Origin: Pseudisothecium myosuroides
Lineage: Eukaryota > Streptophyta > Bryopsida > Hypnales > Lembophyllaceae
Length of the DNA: 64,000 nt
Assembly (NCBI GenBank): GCA_951799445.1
Contig: OX637287.1
Location: forward strand, 45,227,724 to 45,291,723
Direction: 5' to 3'
Shown here piece after piece: positions 24,291-36,935 of this stretch (positions are counted from its first letter, which is position 1; each line of letters opens with the position of its first letter). Made by a program: the position numbers and the translations under genes. The notes under the pieces were generated by a model, which was not told the DNA's origin, did no database searches, and was given only the letters and a program-made list of their open reading frames with translations.

Positions 24291-24407
24291 TAATGCAAGT
24301 AATGCATCGTAATGATGCAATGAATTGTATATTAACATGTAAACCCATGAAACAACAATAACCACATGATAGTTGTTGACAAACCGCAAGTTCTAAACTT
24401 TGTGATG
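24174..24407. repeat. Large palindrome, 111-bp arms with 12-bp loop
   Basis: Arms 24174-24284 and 24297-24407 have equal length and pair without gaps; about 101 of 111 positions are complementary. Eight of the ten differences are transitions. The left arm is continuous with minus-strand copia integrase sequence, so the right arm is an inverted duplicate of it. Confidence 0.85.
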
Positions 24408-25960
24408 TTGTGACTTTTTATGCATTAACTTAATTTTTGAATTCCTATCATTGCTAGAAGAACATTATATATCAAACTTGAAGAGAAACCATATTATTAA
24501 AAATATTGTATTTGATCAAAGTACAGCCTCTATATGTATAGAAGAAGATGACATGAAAGGCGGTTATGTCATTAAGACGCATTTTTTAGATGAGACATAT
24601 AGTTTCTAAGAGACAATCTCCTATAGCTTAACTAAATATAATACTAGTAATATTCCCCTTTAAGTTATAGGTCTTAAAACAATTGTACTTTGTCTTTCCA
24701 TAGTCTTTGGGGTGATTGCAAGAACACCTATACTATTTGTTGCGTTTTTTATTTTCGGCCTTTTGGTACTTTTTGTACTGAGAGTCACCTGCAGTACTAT
24801 TAGAGGCATGGAGTATATAATCTAAATGGTCAATTGGATTTCAAATATACTATTTTGACAACATGGGATGTTCATCATTAGATGACAAAAATGGATGGAA
24901 ATATTTAATTTTCCATAAAATAAACAATTTACATTGGTAGATATGAAGTACTACGAGCCCTATTAGTACTATTGAGTCTTTTTGTGTACCTTGCAGTACT
25001 ATTTTGAGCCATATGTTACAATTTATCCTAGAAAATGAGACTTCCATGTTTCGATTTTTTTAAATTAGAAAATGAAGTTGAAAAAATTATTTTAAAAGTG
25101 GCCATTGTTGCCAACTAAGAACAAAGTTGGAAGATCAAAGCTAGAATAAAAAAACCATTTTCAATTCAACATAAATTCAACCTAAATATAGCATACTTTA
25201 GGACAATGTAAAACACACTTGGAACATGTTTTTGAAAATTCTCCTCTTGAGAACATTTATTTCTATTAGGAAAGCTAGCCTATTAATTTGACTTTGTAAC
25301 TCTTCAAAAAAAGTACTCAATAGTACTAAAAACCACCAAAATTGCATGTGTGACATATATTCAAAATTCAATTTCACCCATTGAATTAATTTTGAAAAAA
25401 TTGAAAAAATTGAAGTGCATTTTCTATTACTATAAGAAGCTTGTTTTTGAATTTCATGTTTATTCAATCATTTTTGTAGTATTTATGGCACAAAACAAAT
25501 TCCGCATCGAATGTGTGACAAAAAATAGGACAGGTGTTTCTTACAATCACCCTTTGATGTCTTCTTCAAAAAATTGGAGTTGATGAATCACCATCTGCAT
25601 TAAGTTTTATTATTGTGGCAATACCCAAACAAAGTGTGTGTAAAAATTTGTCAAAAGGCTCATGATAATTAGTACATCCATGTCTATGTCCATGTTTATA
25701 CCTACTCGTTCATGTCCATGTTTAGGTCTTTCCATTCTTTTGATGTGCAAAAAAGACGATGCTCAAGTACATCTCATTAAGGGATTAGGGATGAAATATT
25801 GATTTGTAAAAGAGTGTCAAATTGACCAAGTCGGAAGCAATTGAGAACATGTTGGATAGTGCTTAGATATAGTTTGAGTTCGATTTGGTGGCTTATGAGG
25901 AACATCATAAAGGTTTGGAGGACGTCTTCTAAATAATGTTAAATTATATACCATATCGTA
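24408..25960. other. AT-rich intergenic DNA with one repeat copy
   Basis: No gene is supported. It contains the second copy of repeat D (25345-25555). An exact GTCAAATTGAC occurs at 25816-25826, the same motif that is arrayed at 50.9-53.0 kb. Confidence 0.4.
25345..25555 (+). repeat. About 210-bp dispersed repeat D, copy 2
   Basis: Same orientation and block order as 21091-21300. It is non-coding. Confidence 0.7.
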
Positions 25961-26770
25961 TTATTGATGATATTTGGTAAATATATCTACTGCCATTATG
26001 GTGGTTGGAATATACTTAAGTGTAAGAGTTTGAAATTCAAGGTGTTCTTGAATGAAGTGCGGGTGCCGAATAGCAATGTGTTTGCTACATGTATGAAATT
26101 TTGTATTTTTTGCCAACGCAATAGCACTTTTATTATCAACAAAAATAGTGGTGGGGTTAGATTGAGCAAACCCCAAATTGGAGAGAAGTTATTGAAGCCA
26201 AATTGCCTCAGTGGTTGCTTTTGTAAACGCCATATACTCGGATACTTTTATAAACACCATATACTCGGACTCTCTACTTGAAAGAGCTTCAAGTTTGTGC
26301 TTGACCATGAAACAACTCTGCTGGCCAATAAAAAATAATTTTCTTGAAGTAGAGTGACAAGATTTCAATCTCCAGATGAGTCTCTAGCCCAATCAACATC
26401 AATGAAACCACATAAAATATTTTCTTGTGCAACACATTCATATGTAATGCCAAATCAAGGGAACCTTGAAACTAGAATAAAACATGTTTAAAAACTTGCC
26501 AATGTGGGTCACTGGGACTAAAAAGATATTGAGCTAAACAACTGACAACATAACTGCCATCTTGCTGAGAATTGGTAGCAACATGCATTAAAAATACCAC
26601 TGCTTGAGAATAAGGAACTTCTATTATGGAAGAAAGATCATCATAGGTTTGAGGACTACAATCTTTTATTAAGATCAAACCAACTTCAAAGGGAGTAGGT
26701 TTAGGTTTATATAAATCCATATTGTAGCACCAAAGGGTGTTATGAAGAAACTGAGGTTGACTTATCTTAA

Positions 26771-27706
26771 CCCCTAAAGGCCCAAGGCTTTTTTTCTGCC
26801 AAAAAACCATCAAAACTGCCATTTCTATAGCAAGGAGTAAAAAAAAATGAAAAATGTTTTTTTTCCACATCTAACCGTAGGATCTTACACCTAACTAGTA
26901 TGAGAATGTGTGGAAAAAATTTCAGAATTTTTGACCGCTCAGATTGCAAGATATCTGCGTTTAAAGTGGAAAAAACAAGTATTTCAGCACATTGCGGGAC
27001 TAGATTTTTTGACTTTAAACATTTTTCACTTAAAATTTTTGCACTACAGAGTTTTGTGCTTCAAATCTTTATAGTGGAGAATTGAGTCGAGAGTCTAGGG
27101 AAAAAAAAAATATTCAGAAAAACTTAATTATCATTCCTAAAAATTTTATTAAATAGAAGTAGGTACGAGATAGAAGGAAAGTCTAAAACATTAATATATT
27201 TTAGATGGAATTAAAATACACTAATCCCAATGGTGAGATTGTTCTAGCAAGTAAACTAAACCATGAGAATTTTTTATTTTTTTTAAATTGCAAAAATAGC
27301 ATTCAGAAATGAATCCTACAAGTTAATTTTTTCAAGAAGATGCTCTAACTGCCCGAAAAACAAGAATGTTCATAACTTTTTTGTAACAAATCCAAATGAA
27401 ATGAATCAAAGCTTTCCAGATAGACAAAAATATAATCTACAAGAAAAAAAATATTAAAAAAAAAAAAATCAAATTTTTGCCAATTTTTTCTTGATGCCCG
27501 GACTGCCCAGTTACAAAAAAAAGTAACATATTTGGCCATAACTTTTGACTCCTATTTCCAAATGTGCTGAAATTTAGTGCATATGAAAGATATTCCTTGC
27601 GCCCACCTTCTATTAAAATTTCAGCTTAAAATATGGAAATCTCTAATCACACGGACCTACCCAAAATTTCTATACGGCCAAAAAATGCATGCCGGTCCTT
27701 TAGGGG
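26771..27706 (+). mobile_element. TTAA-target family A copy in copia RT (936 bp)
   Basis: Perfect TTAA flanks lie at 26767-26770 and 27707-27710. The ends are CCCCTAAAGGCCC and GGTCCTTTAGGGG. The right part differs from other copies after about 27500, where a segment around 'tttggccataacttttgac' replaces the usual block. It is inserted in minus-strand copia reverse transcriptase. Confidence 0.85.
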
Positions 27707-28192
27707 TTAAGCTAAACTTGATCCTTATTCCTGTCAATTTGGAGTCCAAGGAGATATTTTAATTCCCTTTGATAACTTGTTTCAAATTCCTTGTTCAAAT
27801 TCCTTTTCAAAAAGAGTTCTTAATTCCAAAATAAGATGTAAATTGTTGCTTGCAACTAGAGCATCATCAATATAGATTGCGACAATGATAACACCATCAT
27901 GACTTCTTTTGATGTAGACATTTGGATCAACATCACTTCTCGTTTTTTTGTGAAACCGAGAAGGATCAAATAATTATGCAATTTTTGATACCACATGCAT
28001 GCGCCTCGTTTTAAGCTACAAAGTGCTCTTAACAACATTGCATACAATGTTGTGATCAATAGGTCTAGGGAGACCCTTTGAAACACTCATGTAGATTTCT
28101 TCAACAAGTTACCTATTTAAAAATGCAGATTTTACATCAAATTGATGCAACTCTAGATTAAACAATATAGCCAAAGCTAAAATGACTTATAT

Positions 28193-28331
28193 ATAGGAGG
28201 CAACCCATTCCTGATTAGCCCTCCATTTTTGCCGTGTAGACTATTCTCTTTCTGTGAAGGAAGAGAAGTACTATGATTAATTATGGTGCGATTTCCAAGG
28301 CATTTGCAATCAGAAATGGGTTGCCTCCCTT
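28193..28331. mobile_element. Element B, 139-bp deletion derivative
   Basis: The left end is TATAGGAGGCAACCCATTCC; the right end is AATGGGTTGCCTCCC. The ends form about 20-bp inverted repeats. Most of the interior seen in the 380-bp copy is missing. It interrupts the copia reverse transcriptase relic: recognisable blocks continue on both sides. Confidence 0.75.
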
Positions 28332-29450
28332 AGAAGTTAATTTGACAAACAGAGAGAAGGTTTTTGTATAATCAATTCCTTCTACTTGAGAATAACCTTT
28401 AGTAACTAATCTTGCCTTATACCGATTGATCAATCCATTAGCATTGGACATTAGTTTGAAAATCCATTGACTACCAATGGGTTTCCTATCGGGAAGTAAG
28501 GTAACATATTCCCTTGTTTTATTTTTAGTAAAAAAATATAATTCTTCATTTATGGCCTCTTGCCATTTAAAAACATCTTTACAACATATTTAAGCTTTTT
28601 GAAAGGTAGTAGGTTCATTTAATGTACCTGTTTGAGACATCATGACTTTGTGGCGGTAATTTTGATGACTACGAAGGTGTCAACCTTCAATAAATCTCTT
28701 GGGCTTTTTAGTAAACTGTGGTGGTCTTCTTCATAATTGAGATTGAAGAGATCCTCCAATGGATTGTGATACTTGTTGTTTACACATTGATGCTACACTT
28801 ACGATGCTCAAGGCTACACTTATCTTAGGATCTCTATTGGTGATAGATGTGGCCAAAGGCATTTGACTTGTTATAGGCCCTTGCATGGATTCTGATATAG
28901 ATTCTAGTCCTTGTGAAGGAAGTGATGGAAGGCCTTGCATATTAGTTGGTATAACCTCTAAAACTTAGGATCCAACAATAAACTTTCATTAGTAGCAGCC
29001 TCCATATGTATGGGAGTTAATGATGGTTGATCATTTTGAGACATATTAGATTCCAAAAAAGTTACATCTCTAGATAGAATGATTTTTGCATTAATCTAAG
29101 ATTGCCAATATGGTATAACAATATGATAGTAAATGATATCAAAGTATATGGCCCAATCTACTATGCCATAATTCTATTTTAGTTGCTTTTTGGGAAATTA
29201 TTACTATGGCCAGAAGTTTCTCATCTATGACTTGACATTCAACATTCAATTTTTTGAAAATTCCTAATTTATATAGGTTTTCCTTTTGTTTTCCGGTGAC
29301 AATTATTGAATTACTCATTTTGTTTGTTATGAAATGGGAATGGCAATTAAATTCTAGTTTATATTTTACATCAGTAACATTTATTTTTCTTATTGATACT
29401 AAGTTTTTCTTAAACCAAAAATATGATGTACATTTCAATGTGTTTCTTTA

Positions 29451-30230
29451 AACCATCTTCTAGCTCAATGGCAATGGTTCCTCATTCTTTTAATTTCATA
29501 ACTAATGTCATCACCAAAGAAGGCTCTTTCATTGGACAATTTTTTCTGAATAAGTAATGAACCAATTTTTATTTAGAATTATGTGTAGTGTTGCTCATGG
29601 TTGTTTTGAGTCTAAATACCATTTATTATTTTTGATGTCTTGAACCAAAAATGCTACGATGAATAATTTAGTATTTATAATATTGTTGGCTTGATTGTTG
29701 TCTCCTTGTTCAAAAACTATTTACCGGCAATCCTTTATAATGGTCTAGTTTCCTCTAGTAGAAACATTTTTCAAGTTTCTTTGTATTACTGGAAAGCTCT
29801 CTTCTCTTTTGAAAAAATTGATTTCATACTTTTTTTTTGTAGTGAATAAGACTATTGATTTACCCAACCCAAAAGTCTTTTTAAGAGACTTTTGTCTTAC
29901 TTCTTTTTGCAAAAGTAAACCAATGGTTGTTTAAAAGGTAAGATTGTTTTGTCCATTTAATGACACAACCAATCTTTCAAATAACTCTAGTACCTAGCAA
30001 TGCTATGACACTATCTTCATTTGATAATATTATTCTAGCAATAGCTGACTATTCAATTATTGACTTAAAATTATTCCCATTATTGGCAATTGAACCTTCT
30101 TCAAACATTTTCATGCCATAAATTTTTTTATTCAAATACATTTTTGGTCGATGCATGTTTAGTTTGTGCAACAACTATATCAAAATAACATATCATATGG
30201 TATATCATATGGTATTAAATATAGTTTATA
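29451..30230. other. Decayed retroelement-like or intergenic DNA
   Basis: Stop-rich on both strands. It may be the rest of the minus-strand copia gag, but no motif is secure. Confidence 0.3.
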
Positions 30231-30401
30231 TAGGTTAAATCTACTAAGTTACATATTATAGAATATCTTTTGATTATACCAAAGGCTACTATCAATGTGT
30301 GACCTCTCTTCTTCGTTATAAAGAGAGGAATAATGAAATCATTTTTGAATATATATATACAATATAATAAATATATTATTTATATATATTATTTTGTATT
30401 A
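30231..30401 (+). repeat. 5' LTR of the large copia element
   Basis: It matches the LTR at 43431-43578: 'ataccaaagg', 'ctctcttcttc(g/c)ttataaagaga', and 'tatataatataatagata'-type blocks. It is followed by TGGTATTGATGAGAGC, a diverged primer-binding site. The exact left border is uncertain. Confidence 0.65.
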
Positions 30402-33030
30402 TGGTATTGATGAGAGCATTTTTTATAAACACTTCAAAATGTGATTTCCTCCAATTTCTATAGGAGAATATATAAGAGAGGATGTATTGAATTTGAAAGA
30501 ATTGAAGTAGAAACTACTCTTCAATTGGTTAATGGCTTCTGCCAAGTACCAATTGAATCACTCCTAGCTTTACCAAAAATTGCACAAAACACACACTTTT
30601 TTGAAAATATGCATATTCATTTGAAATTAACAATATTCCTTGTGCTTATATTGAAGCATTAGTTGAATTCAGTGAACTAAATCCGCAATTTTTGCCAATA
30701 AGTCCTCTTTCCTAGAACCTTCATTAATTAATCAAGAGCTCTAATACTTTATATCATTATGTCTCAATTCAATTCATCCAATTTGATGGATCTTACTTCT
30801 ATGTTTGGAAGCACAATCTAAAATGGTGCTTAAATAAGAAAAATTATTGAAAATAGTAAAACATGATGAAATTTTACCTTTCTCACCTTGAGCAACACTT
30901 GGTAGACACATTATATATATTTGTAGCCTCATAAGCTCAAAACAAAGAAGAATAGTATAGAAAAGATACCAATGCTTTACCCATTATTACCAAATGTTTA
31001 GAATAAACCAAGTATGCCATAATACAGCCGAGACGTCTTCTAAGCAACATGGGATGAGTTGTACAAGTTATATAAAGTCTACAATTCAGTTACTAAAATA
31101 TATTTAAAAAAGCAATTAGTTACGTTGTAGATGAAAAGTGACATAACACTTCCTTTGTTAATCATTTCCAATTATTATATGTTGCAGCCTATAATACTCG
31201 ACTTACAAATATTAATCTATGGATAATAGATAGTGGTGTTATTCACTACATGGTTCATAACAAAAATAAATTTATTATTTATGAACAAGTCTCCCCTAGT
31301 TAATTTGCCTATACAATAGGTGGCACATCTCATGCCATCCAAGGCATTGGAGATGTCACAATTACCCTTTTGAGTGGAGCAACAAAGATCATTCCTAAAG
31401 TGTTGCATCCGACACATTTATAGTGTAATTTATTTTCAATAAAACAATTGGCTCAAGTTGGTGGTACATTCAGTATTGTTGGTACTACTGCGACCTTGTA
31501 TAGTTTTTATAATAAAGGTAATTGCTTTATGCAAATCCAAAAACAATTTCTACATCTTAAGCCATGCTTATATATCTAGTGAATTTGAGATATAAGACTA
31601 AAATAATACTAATAGTTCAAATATAGATGAACAAGCCTTATCTTTAACTCATACCAATTTCTGTATTTTATTACATTTATAGATGATTACATTAGATATA
31701 TTGTATTGTATTTACTTAAAATTAAATCACAAGTATTATCAAAATTTAAAGAATATAAAGCTTTTGCTGAAAATTATGTACTGGAAGAAAGATAAAAGTT
31801 TTACGAAGTAATGGCAATGGTGAATATGAATCAAACGAGTTCAAGAATTTTTGTATTGAACATGGTATTCAACATGGCACAATTTCATACACTCCTAAAC
31901 AAAATGGGGCACCAAAGAGGAAAAATCATATTATTTTAGATGTTGTATTTAGTATGCTTCACTATGCTAATTTTACCCCACCTTATTGGAGAGAAGCCAT
32001 TCTTATTGCTACATATATTCAAAATAGACTTTCTATAAAGGCCATTCAAAATATCACTCTTCATGAATTGTAGCCCATCTTCGTATTATGTGGTATACGG
32101 CTTATATTTATGTCCTCAAAGAAAAATGAAAGAAGTCTTCTTTAACTCCTCAAAGCCTTCCGTATTGGTTTTTAGGATATCCCATTGGCATCAAAGGATT
32201 TCAAGCAAGTAAATCAAATTCAATTATAGATCAATTGTTATCTCTTGCACTGTTATCTTTTGAGAAGATCATTTTAAATCAATACAATCTAAAGACAATC
32301 ATTATGACTTATTATTACTATCAAAATCATTAAGACCAACTCCAAATTTTCAAAATCAACAACAAATCCCTATTCCTATTCTACCTAAGCCACTACCTTG
32401 AGGCCACAACCAATTTGGTTCCCAAACAAACCCAACTTCACATTCTCAATTTACATTGGTACACTCCTTTTACACATAGATTCTCCACGAATTCCTTTAG
32501 CTACACCAAGTACTTCTCATTGAAGTGGTCTATTTCTAACTCTACAATCCACTATCTCACTTCTTGCTAATCTTTCTCAACCTTCATCTCCTACTTTACC
32601 TTGCCCTAAACATCACTATAAGTCATCTTAATGACTTATTGAAACAATAGTAGGATGGTCCCATAATAAGAAAAACCATAGATACTCACTACTACCAATT
32701 CATTTTCTAAAAATATGATGATTGAATTGGACTCCATATCTTTTGAAGAGGCTTTACAAGGTCCTCACTCCAAAGAATGATAAGATGATATTAATTTTGA
32801 ATTTCAACTTTTATTAAAGAATAATACTTGGGAATTAACCTCCTTACTTGCAAATTGTAATATTGTTGGTTGTAAATGGATATTCAAAATTAAATATAGT
32901 CCTAATAATGGAGTATTGAGAAAGAAAGGCATGCCTTGTCACTCAAGTTTTCTCTTAGAATCCTGGCATTGACTATAATGAGACCATTTCATAGGTACTC
33001 AAATCTTCATCTATGCACATTGTATATTTT
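30402..33030 (+). pseudogene. copia gag, protease, integrase and RT start
   Basis: After a leader like that at 23.1 kb, a protease active-site DSG context lies near 31226, followed by GGTSHAIQGIGDVTI and a CNLFS block. Integrase core text follows near 31795-32040 (RSNGNGEYESNEFKNFC, the TPKQNG motif, then an YWREA block). The reverse transcriptase start lies near 32830-33010 (GCKWIFK, then GIDYNET). Stops and frameshifts occur throughout. The element is inactive and old. Confidence 0.8.
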
Positions 33031-35784
33031 TTTGAACACATTGTAACAAAACTTTTGCTTTTCATGAAAAACACATATGAAACACAATCATCTAGAACAT
33101 AGTATGACAATTTAGATTCATTTTTTCTTTCCATTAGTTTTTATCAAAAATACTGTTGATACCAATATCTATCTTTGTACATTGTATATCTTTTTTGAAC
33201 ACACTGTAACAAAACTATTGCTTTTCATGAGAAACACATATGAATAACAAAAGGGGTACACATGTCATTTTTTCCATTGGTTGTGAATCTTTTTAAAAAA
33301 ATTTAGAAGGGATACACAAGTCATTTTTCTATTTACAAGGAACATTTTTTGAATTCCCTGTGGGTATTGTACTGAAAGTTTCCTCCAAGGAAACATAGAA
33401 GTGTAGGAAATGTGAGACAAGGAATTTTATTAATTTTATTAAGGGAAAATCTATGCATTTTTTAGTGATATTAGAAGATGTCCCCACCTCCAAATCAACT
33501 CAATTTCTGAAATCCAATATTCTAAAATGTAGATTTATGCTTCTAAAATCTATAAATTTTAGTGCGCAGAATCAATACTATTCCTAGATTTTGGAGTCTC
33601 AAATCAAACTAATATGAAGATTTTAAATTTCAATCTCATTGATTTGTACATTTTAGAATTTTGATCTAGATCCTTTCTAGATTTCAGGAGTTGAAAATAT
33701 TAGTAATATGTAGATTTCATGTGTTTAAACATTTTTAAATTTCATATATTATAAAATTTCTTAGATTTCTGAAGTATACAAACTGAAGAAAATTAGATTT
33801 ATATGAAAAGAATTCATTGTTCTAAGAATTGACAACTTACAAGTCTTATGTGTCCTCCCTCATGGTACTCTTGACAATCCATATGGGACAATTACATCTT
33901 GTAAAATCTACCAAATATTAGGTGGAAACAACATTGAAATGTGAGATGCGTGCAAAGTCTACTACTTTGACTTGCACGTGGGGGATTTGGAGAGAATTTA
34001 TGAAAATTCCTGCAAAGAAAACCCATAATTTTCTTCTATACATGAATTCTTTAAAGATCCCTCTTCAATGACATAAGAGCACCGGAAAACACATAAATTG
34101 GCAAAAACTAGCAGGAAAAAAGTAAAAAAAATCCAAACTAGTCACAGGGAATTCCAAAAAAGTTTGTTGTGATTGATTGTAAAACTTTTACATTCTAAAA
34201 TTCTCAAAGGGGTATACAAATAGTCTTTTTTTATAAAGTTCATCACAAAAAAACATGAGGGTTGCAATGCTAAGAACTACAGTACTTTAAAAATAAATAA
34301 GAATAAAGAGATGCCAAAACCTCAAAGCCCTTGCACCCAAAATCCTAAACCTCAACATTCACATAGTTTTTGACCACGCGATAGAATCAATCTTGCTATA
34401 AATTCTTGCAATGGAAAACTCAACCTCATCTTTGCCGCAAATCCTATCTAAATTCAAAATCTAACCTGACAAAACCTCAAAGCTCCGGCAACCAATTCTC
34501 AAACCCTAATTTTCCAACATTCATATAGTTCTCCACTGTGCGGTAGAATTGGTTTGCTAAGAATCGTGGATATGCATTTCTTTAATAGCAATAAGTAACT
34601 TGAAATCTAAACTAAAACACCAACCATTTGAATCATGTTGAATACCTTTCCAAAGAGAGAATACAAGGTTAAATACACAAGACTCAAAACAAACTTTGAA
34701 GCAAACTTACCAAACATGCTGCAAACGTAGTCGCTGCATAGACGTTGTAAACAACCATAAGTACCTGAGTGCTCACACGCAAGGCTATTCATGTATAATT
34801 ACTACTCCCTCCATCCCAAAATGATCTTCATGTTGCACTTTGTGACTTACAAATTGGTCAGATTTGGCTTTCTATTGCTCTCAGGGACCAATAAAACAAC
34901 TCCAAGTAGTAGTTCCCCCTCCTTCTATGCAATCATCAATCGAAAGACAAATGAAATGATTAAAGGGGTCAATCAACGTTATTCATTCCTATTTTTTGCT
35001 TTTGTTTGAATATTGGCCGATTGAAGGAGATGAAACTTTGGAAGGCGGAATAGAGGTCCACACATGGTCTTAGGTCCATACTAAATGCCTACAAAATGAT
35101 GACTTCACACTCAACAATTAAGTGCCTATTGGTGCTCTTTGAAAATGCTCAAACTATTCCACTTTTCAATACTTCAAAACTACACTTTAAAAAGGGTTTT
35201 GAAACTCAAAATTTCTAACAAATGAAGAGAACCCTGAACCCTACTTATAGTCCGAACCGGCTTTTTAAAATGTTATTTTTAGCGTTAATCTAGAACATTA
35301 TGTCCAACAGGAAGATCATTTTGGGACGGAGGTAGTATAAAACTAAGTTGAAACACACAAAACACAAAATACAAACTATAAGCTTTTCCAATTACATCTT
35401 TTATAAGAGAGCTTTAAGGAAATTTGCACATACTTTGTGCACTGCCAACCCGAATGAGAAACCTGCAATATACACATGCAACAATGTGAGAATATGAGAG
35501 CGCCAAGCCCTAACTCTAGACAACCCCGATCATCAGTTCAAAATCGAGGGCTCCTCATTTTCCACCATGCGGTGCTACATCTATGACACTGCATGGTTCT
35601 TGAAGTTTTTTTCCTCCACCATCAATATCGGAGGTTGGCAGCAAAAAAACATTTTATTCTGAAAAAAAATTACATCGACGACTGCGGTGAGGGTTTCATA
35701 GATCTCAGAATTTTTTCCCCAAAAATAGACAGTTTTTTTTTTGTGTCGGGTGGCAGGCAAGGGCAGGGCTGCTTGCATAGATCT
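33031..35784. mobile_element. 2.75-kb insert in copia RT, unclassified
   Basis: copia RT homology stops near 33030 and resumes near 35785, so about 2.75 kb interrupts it. Inside are direct repeats at 33010-33080 and 33172-33243, and at 34317-34410 and 34471-34560, plus the Stowaway-like element at 34805-35335. A slightly GC-rich block lies at 35500-35780. No transposase or clear terminal inverted repeat was found. Confidence 0.5.
34805..35335. mobile_element. Stowaway-like (Tc1/mariner) MITE, 531 bp
   Basis: It is flanked by TA (34803-34804 and 35336-35337). The left end is CTCCCTCCATCCCAAAATGA; the right end in reverse complement is CTACCTCCGTCCCAAAATGA. The CTCCCTCCGTCCC-type terminus with TA duplication is the classic plant Stowaway signature. 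It is non-coding. Confidence 0.9.
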
Positions 35785-36424
35785 TTTCACTACATTGTCA
35801 TGAAGGCCATCAGTTTATCATCCTTGCCATTTATGTAGATGATGCCTTATTAATCACCAATGATTTCCATGGATTACTTCAAAGAACCAAACAAAAGTGA
35901 TATTCAAACAACAGAATTTTGATATGACAAATTTAGGCCCGGTTGAAAACGCAACAATCTTAGGTATATAAGTTATCAAATTTTTAAAATATTTCAAGCA
36001 AGATATATTCAATTTTCACTTACCAAATTTTAAAATGGAAACTTGTAACCTCGCCTCAACTCTAAAGGAACCAGGTCAAAAGATGACCAAACATGATTCT
36101 CCTCAAACTAACGAAGAACTTGTTGATATGAAAAATATTGCTTATAAACCCCTTGAAGGTTCCTTGATGCATGTTTTTGTTAGAACCCGACTTGATATTT
36201 TATTCAACAAACTTAGTTGCTCAATTTTTATCTAATCATGGGGAAAAGCATTGGAGTGCTCGTAAGTGAATTTTACAATACCTCAAAGGTACCTCCATCA
36301 CAGGCTTAATTTATAATGGCTTCACATGTAATTGATTTTGTTCTCAAAGGCTAAGGTAAATGCACCCATAGTCAAACTATAAGGGGCAATATTTCCAACC
36401 AAGGTTGAAAAGCTTGGTATGTTT

Positions 36425-36650
36425 TTTTTTCAAAGGTGGGACTAATAAGGTTATGACACATGTCCCAAAGTAGAGGAAAAAAATAGGAAATAATGAGCGG
36501 AAAAGCAGTTTTGTAGATGATCAGAATTGGATGACTCTAGACATTGGCTATTCGTTTGGACAACTTTTTGACTCCCAAAATTCATAGTAACTTCAATTTT
36601 GGGAATAAAATTACAAAAATTTGGGAATCCTCATATTTCTTATCTTTCTA
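36425..36650 (+). repeat. Dispersed repeat R3, copy 3, inside copia
   Basis: It matches 385-600 and 14440-14800. It interrupts copia pol between the link region and RNase H. Confidence 0.5.
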
Positions 36651-36931
36651 CATGGAAAAGATATCCTGCACCATAAATTGCTCACCATTTGCTGCGAAAT
36701 CCCTTAAGTTATTGGAAATAGGTACTTCTACCTTATTTGGATGCTGATTGGGCTAGAAATGCAGATACCCATTGTTCAACATCTAGTTATTGCTTTCTCC
36801 TTGGACAGTGCATTGTAAATTAGACCAATCAAAAACAAAGATTTGTAGTCCTTTCTTCAACAGAATGTGAACATATGGCCCTTTCTTGTGCTTTCACAAA
36901 GGCAATGTGCCTTCACCATCTACTTACTACT

Positions 36932-36935
36932 TTAA
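36932..36935. repeat. Left TTAA target duplication of piggyBac element
   Basis: TTAA abuts the left terminal inverted repeat CCCCTCAACGCCC. Its partner is at 42170-42173. Confidence 0.9.

Larger units (their letters stand above)
25961..29450 (-). pseudogene. Decayed minus-strand copia pol with two nested insertions
   Basis: Pol order is read from high to low coordinate. A gag-pre-integrase motif (ELWHSRLGH) lies at 29139-29180. The reverse transcriptase start (IGSQWIFK, NRYKARLVTKGYSQ, GIDY) is near 28350-28500. A central block (LHQFDVKSAFLN) follows near 28100-28160, and an ALCSLKRG...WYQKL block with LLGFTKK near 27940-28030. The link region (PKPTPFE, then IPYREAV-like VPYSQAV) lies at 26470-26720 and the RNase H part (FVDNKSAIALAKN) at 25961-26176. 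Many frameshifts and stops are present. It is interrupted by element B (28193-28331) and family A (26771-27706). No LTRs were identified. Confidence 0.8.
35785..36935 (+). pseudogene. copia RT C-terminal part to RNase H start
   Basis: RT resumes with HQFIILAIYVDDALLITND, which contains the YVDD catalytic motif, then continues with shifts. RNase H begins near 36840 with SSTECEHMAL (the SSTEAEY-type motif) and runs to the TTAA at 36932-36935, where the piggyBac element starts. Repeat R3 copy 3 (36425-36650) lies within it. Confidence 0.8.
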
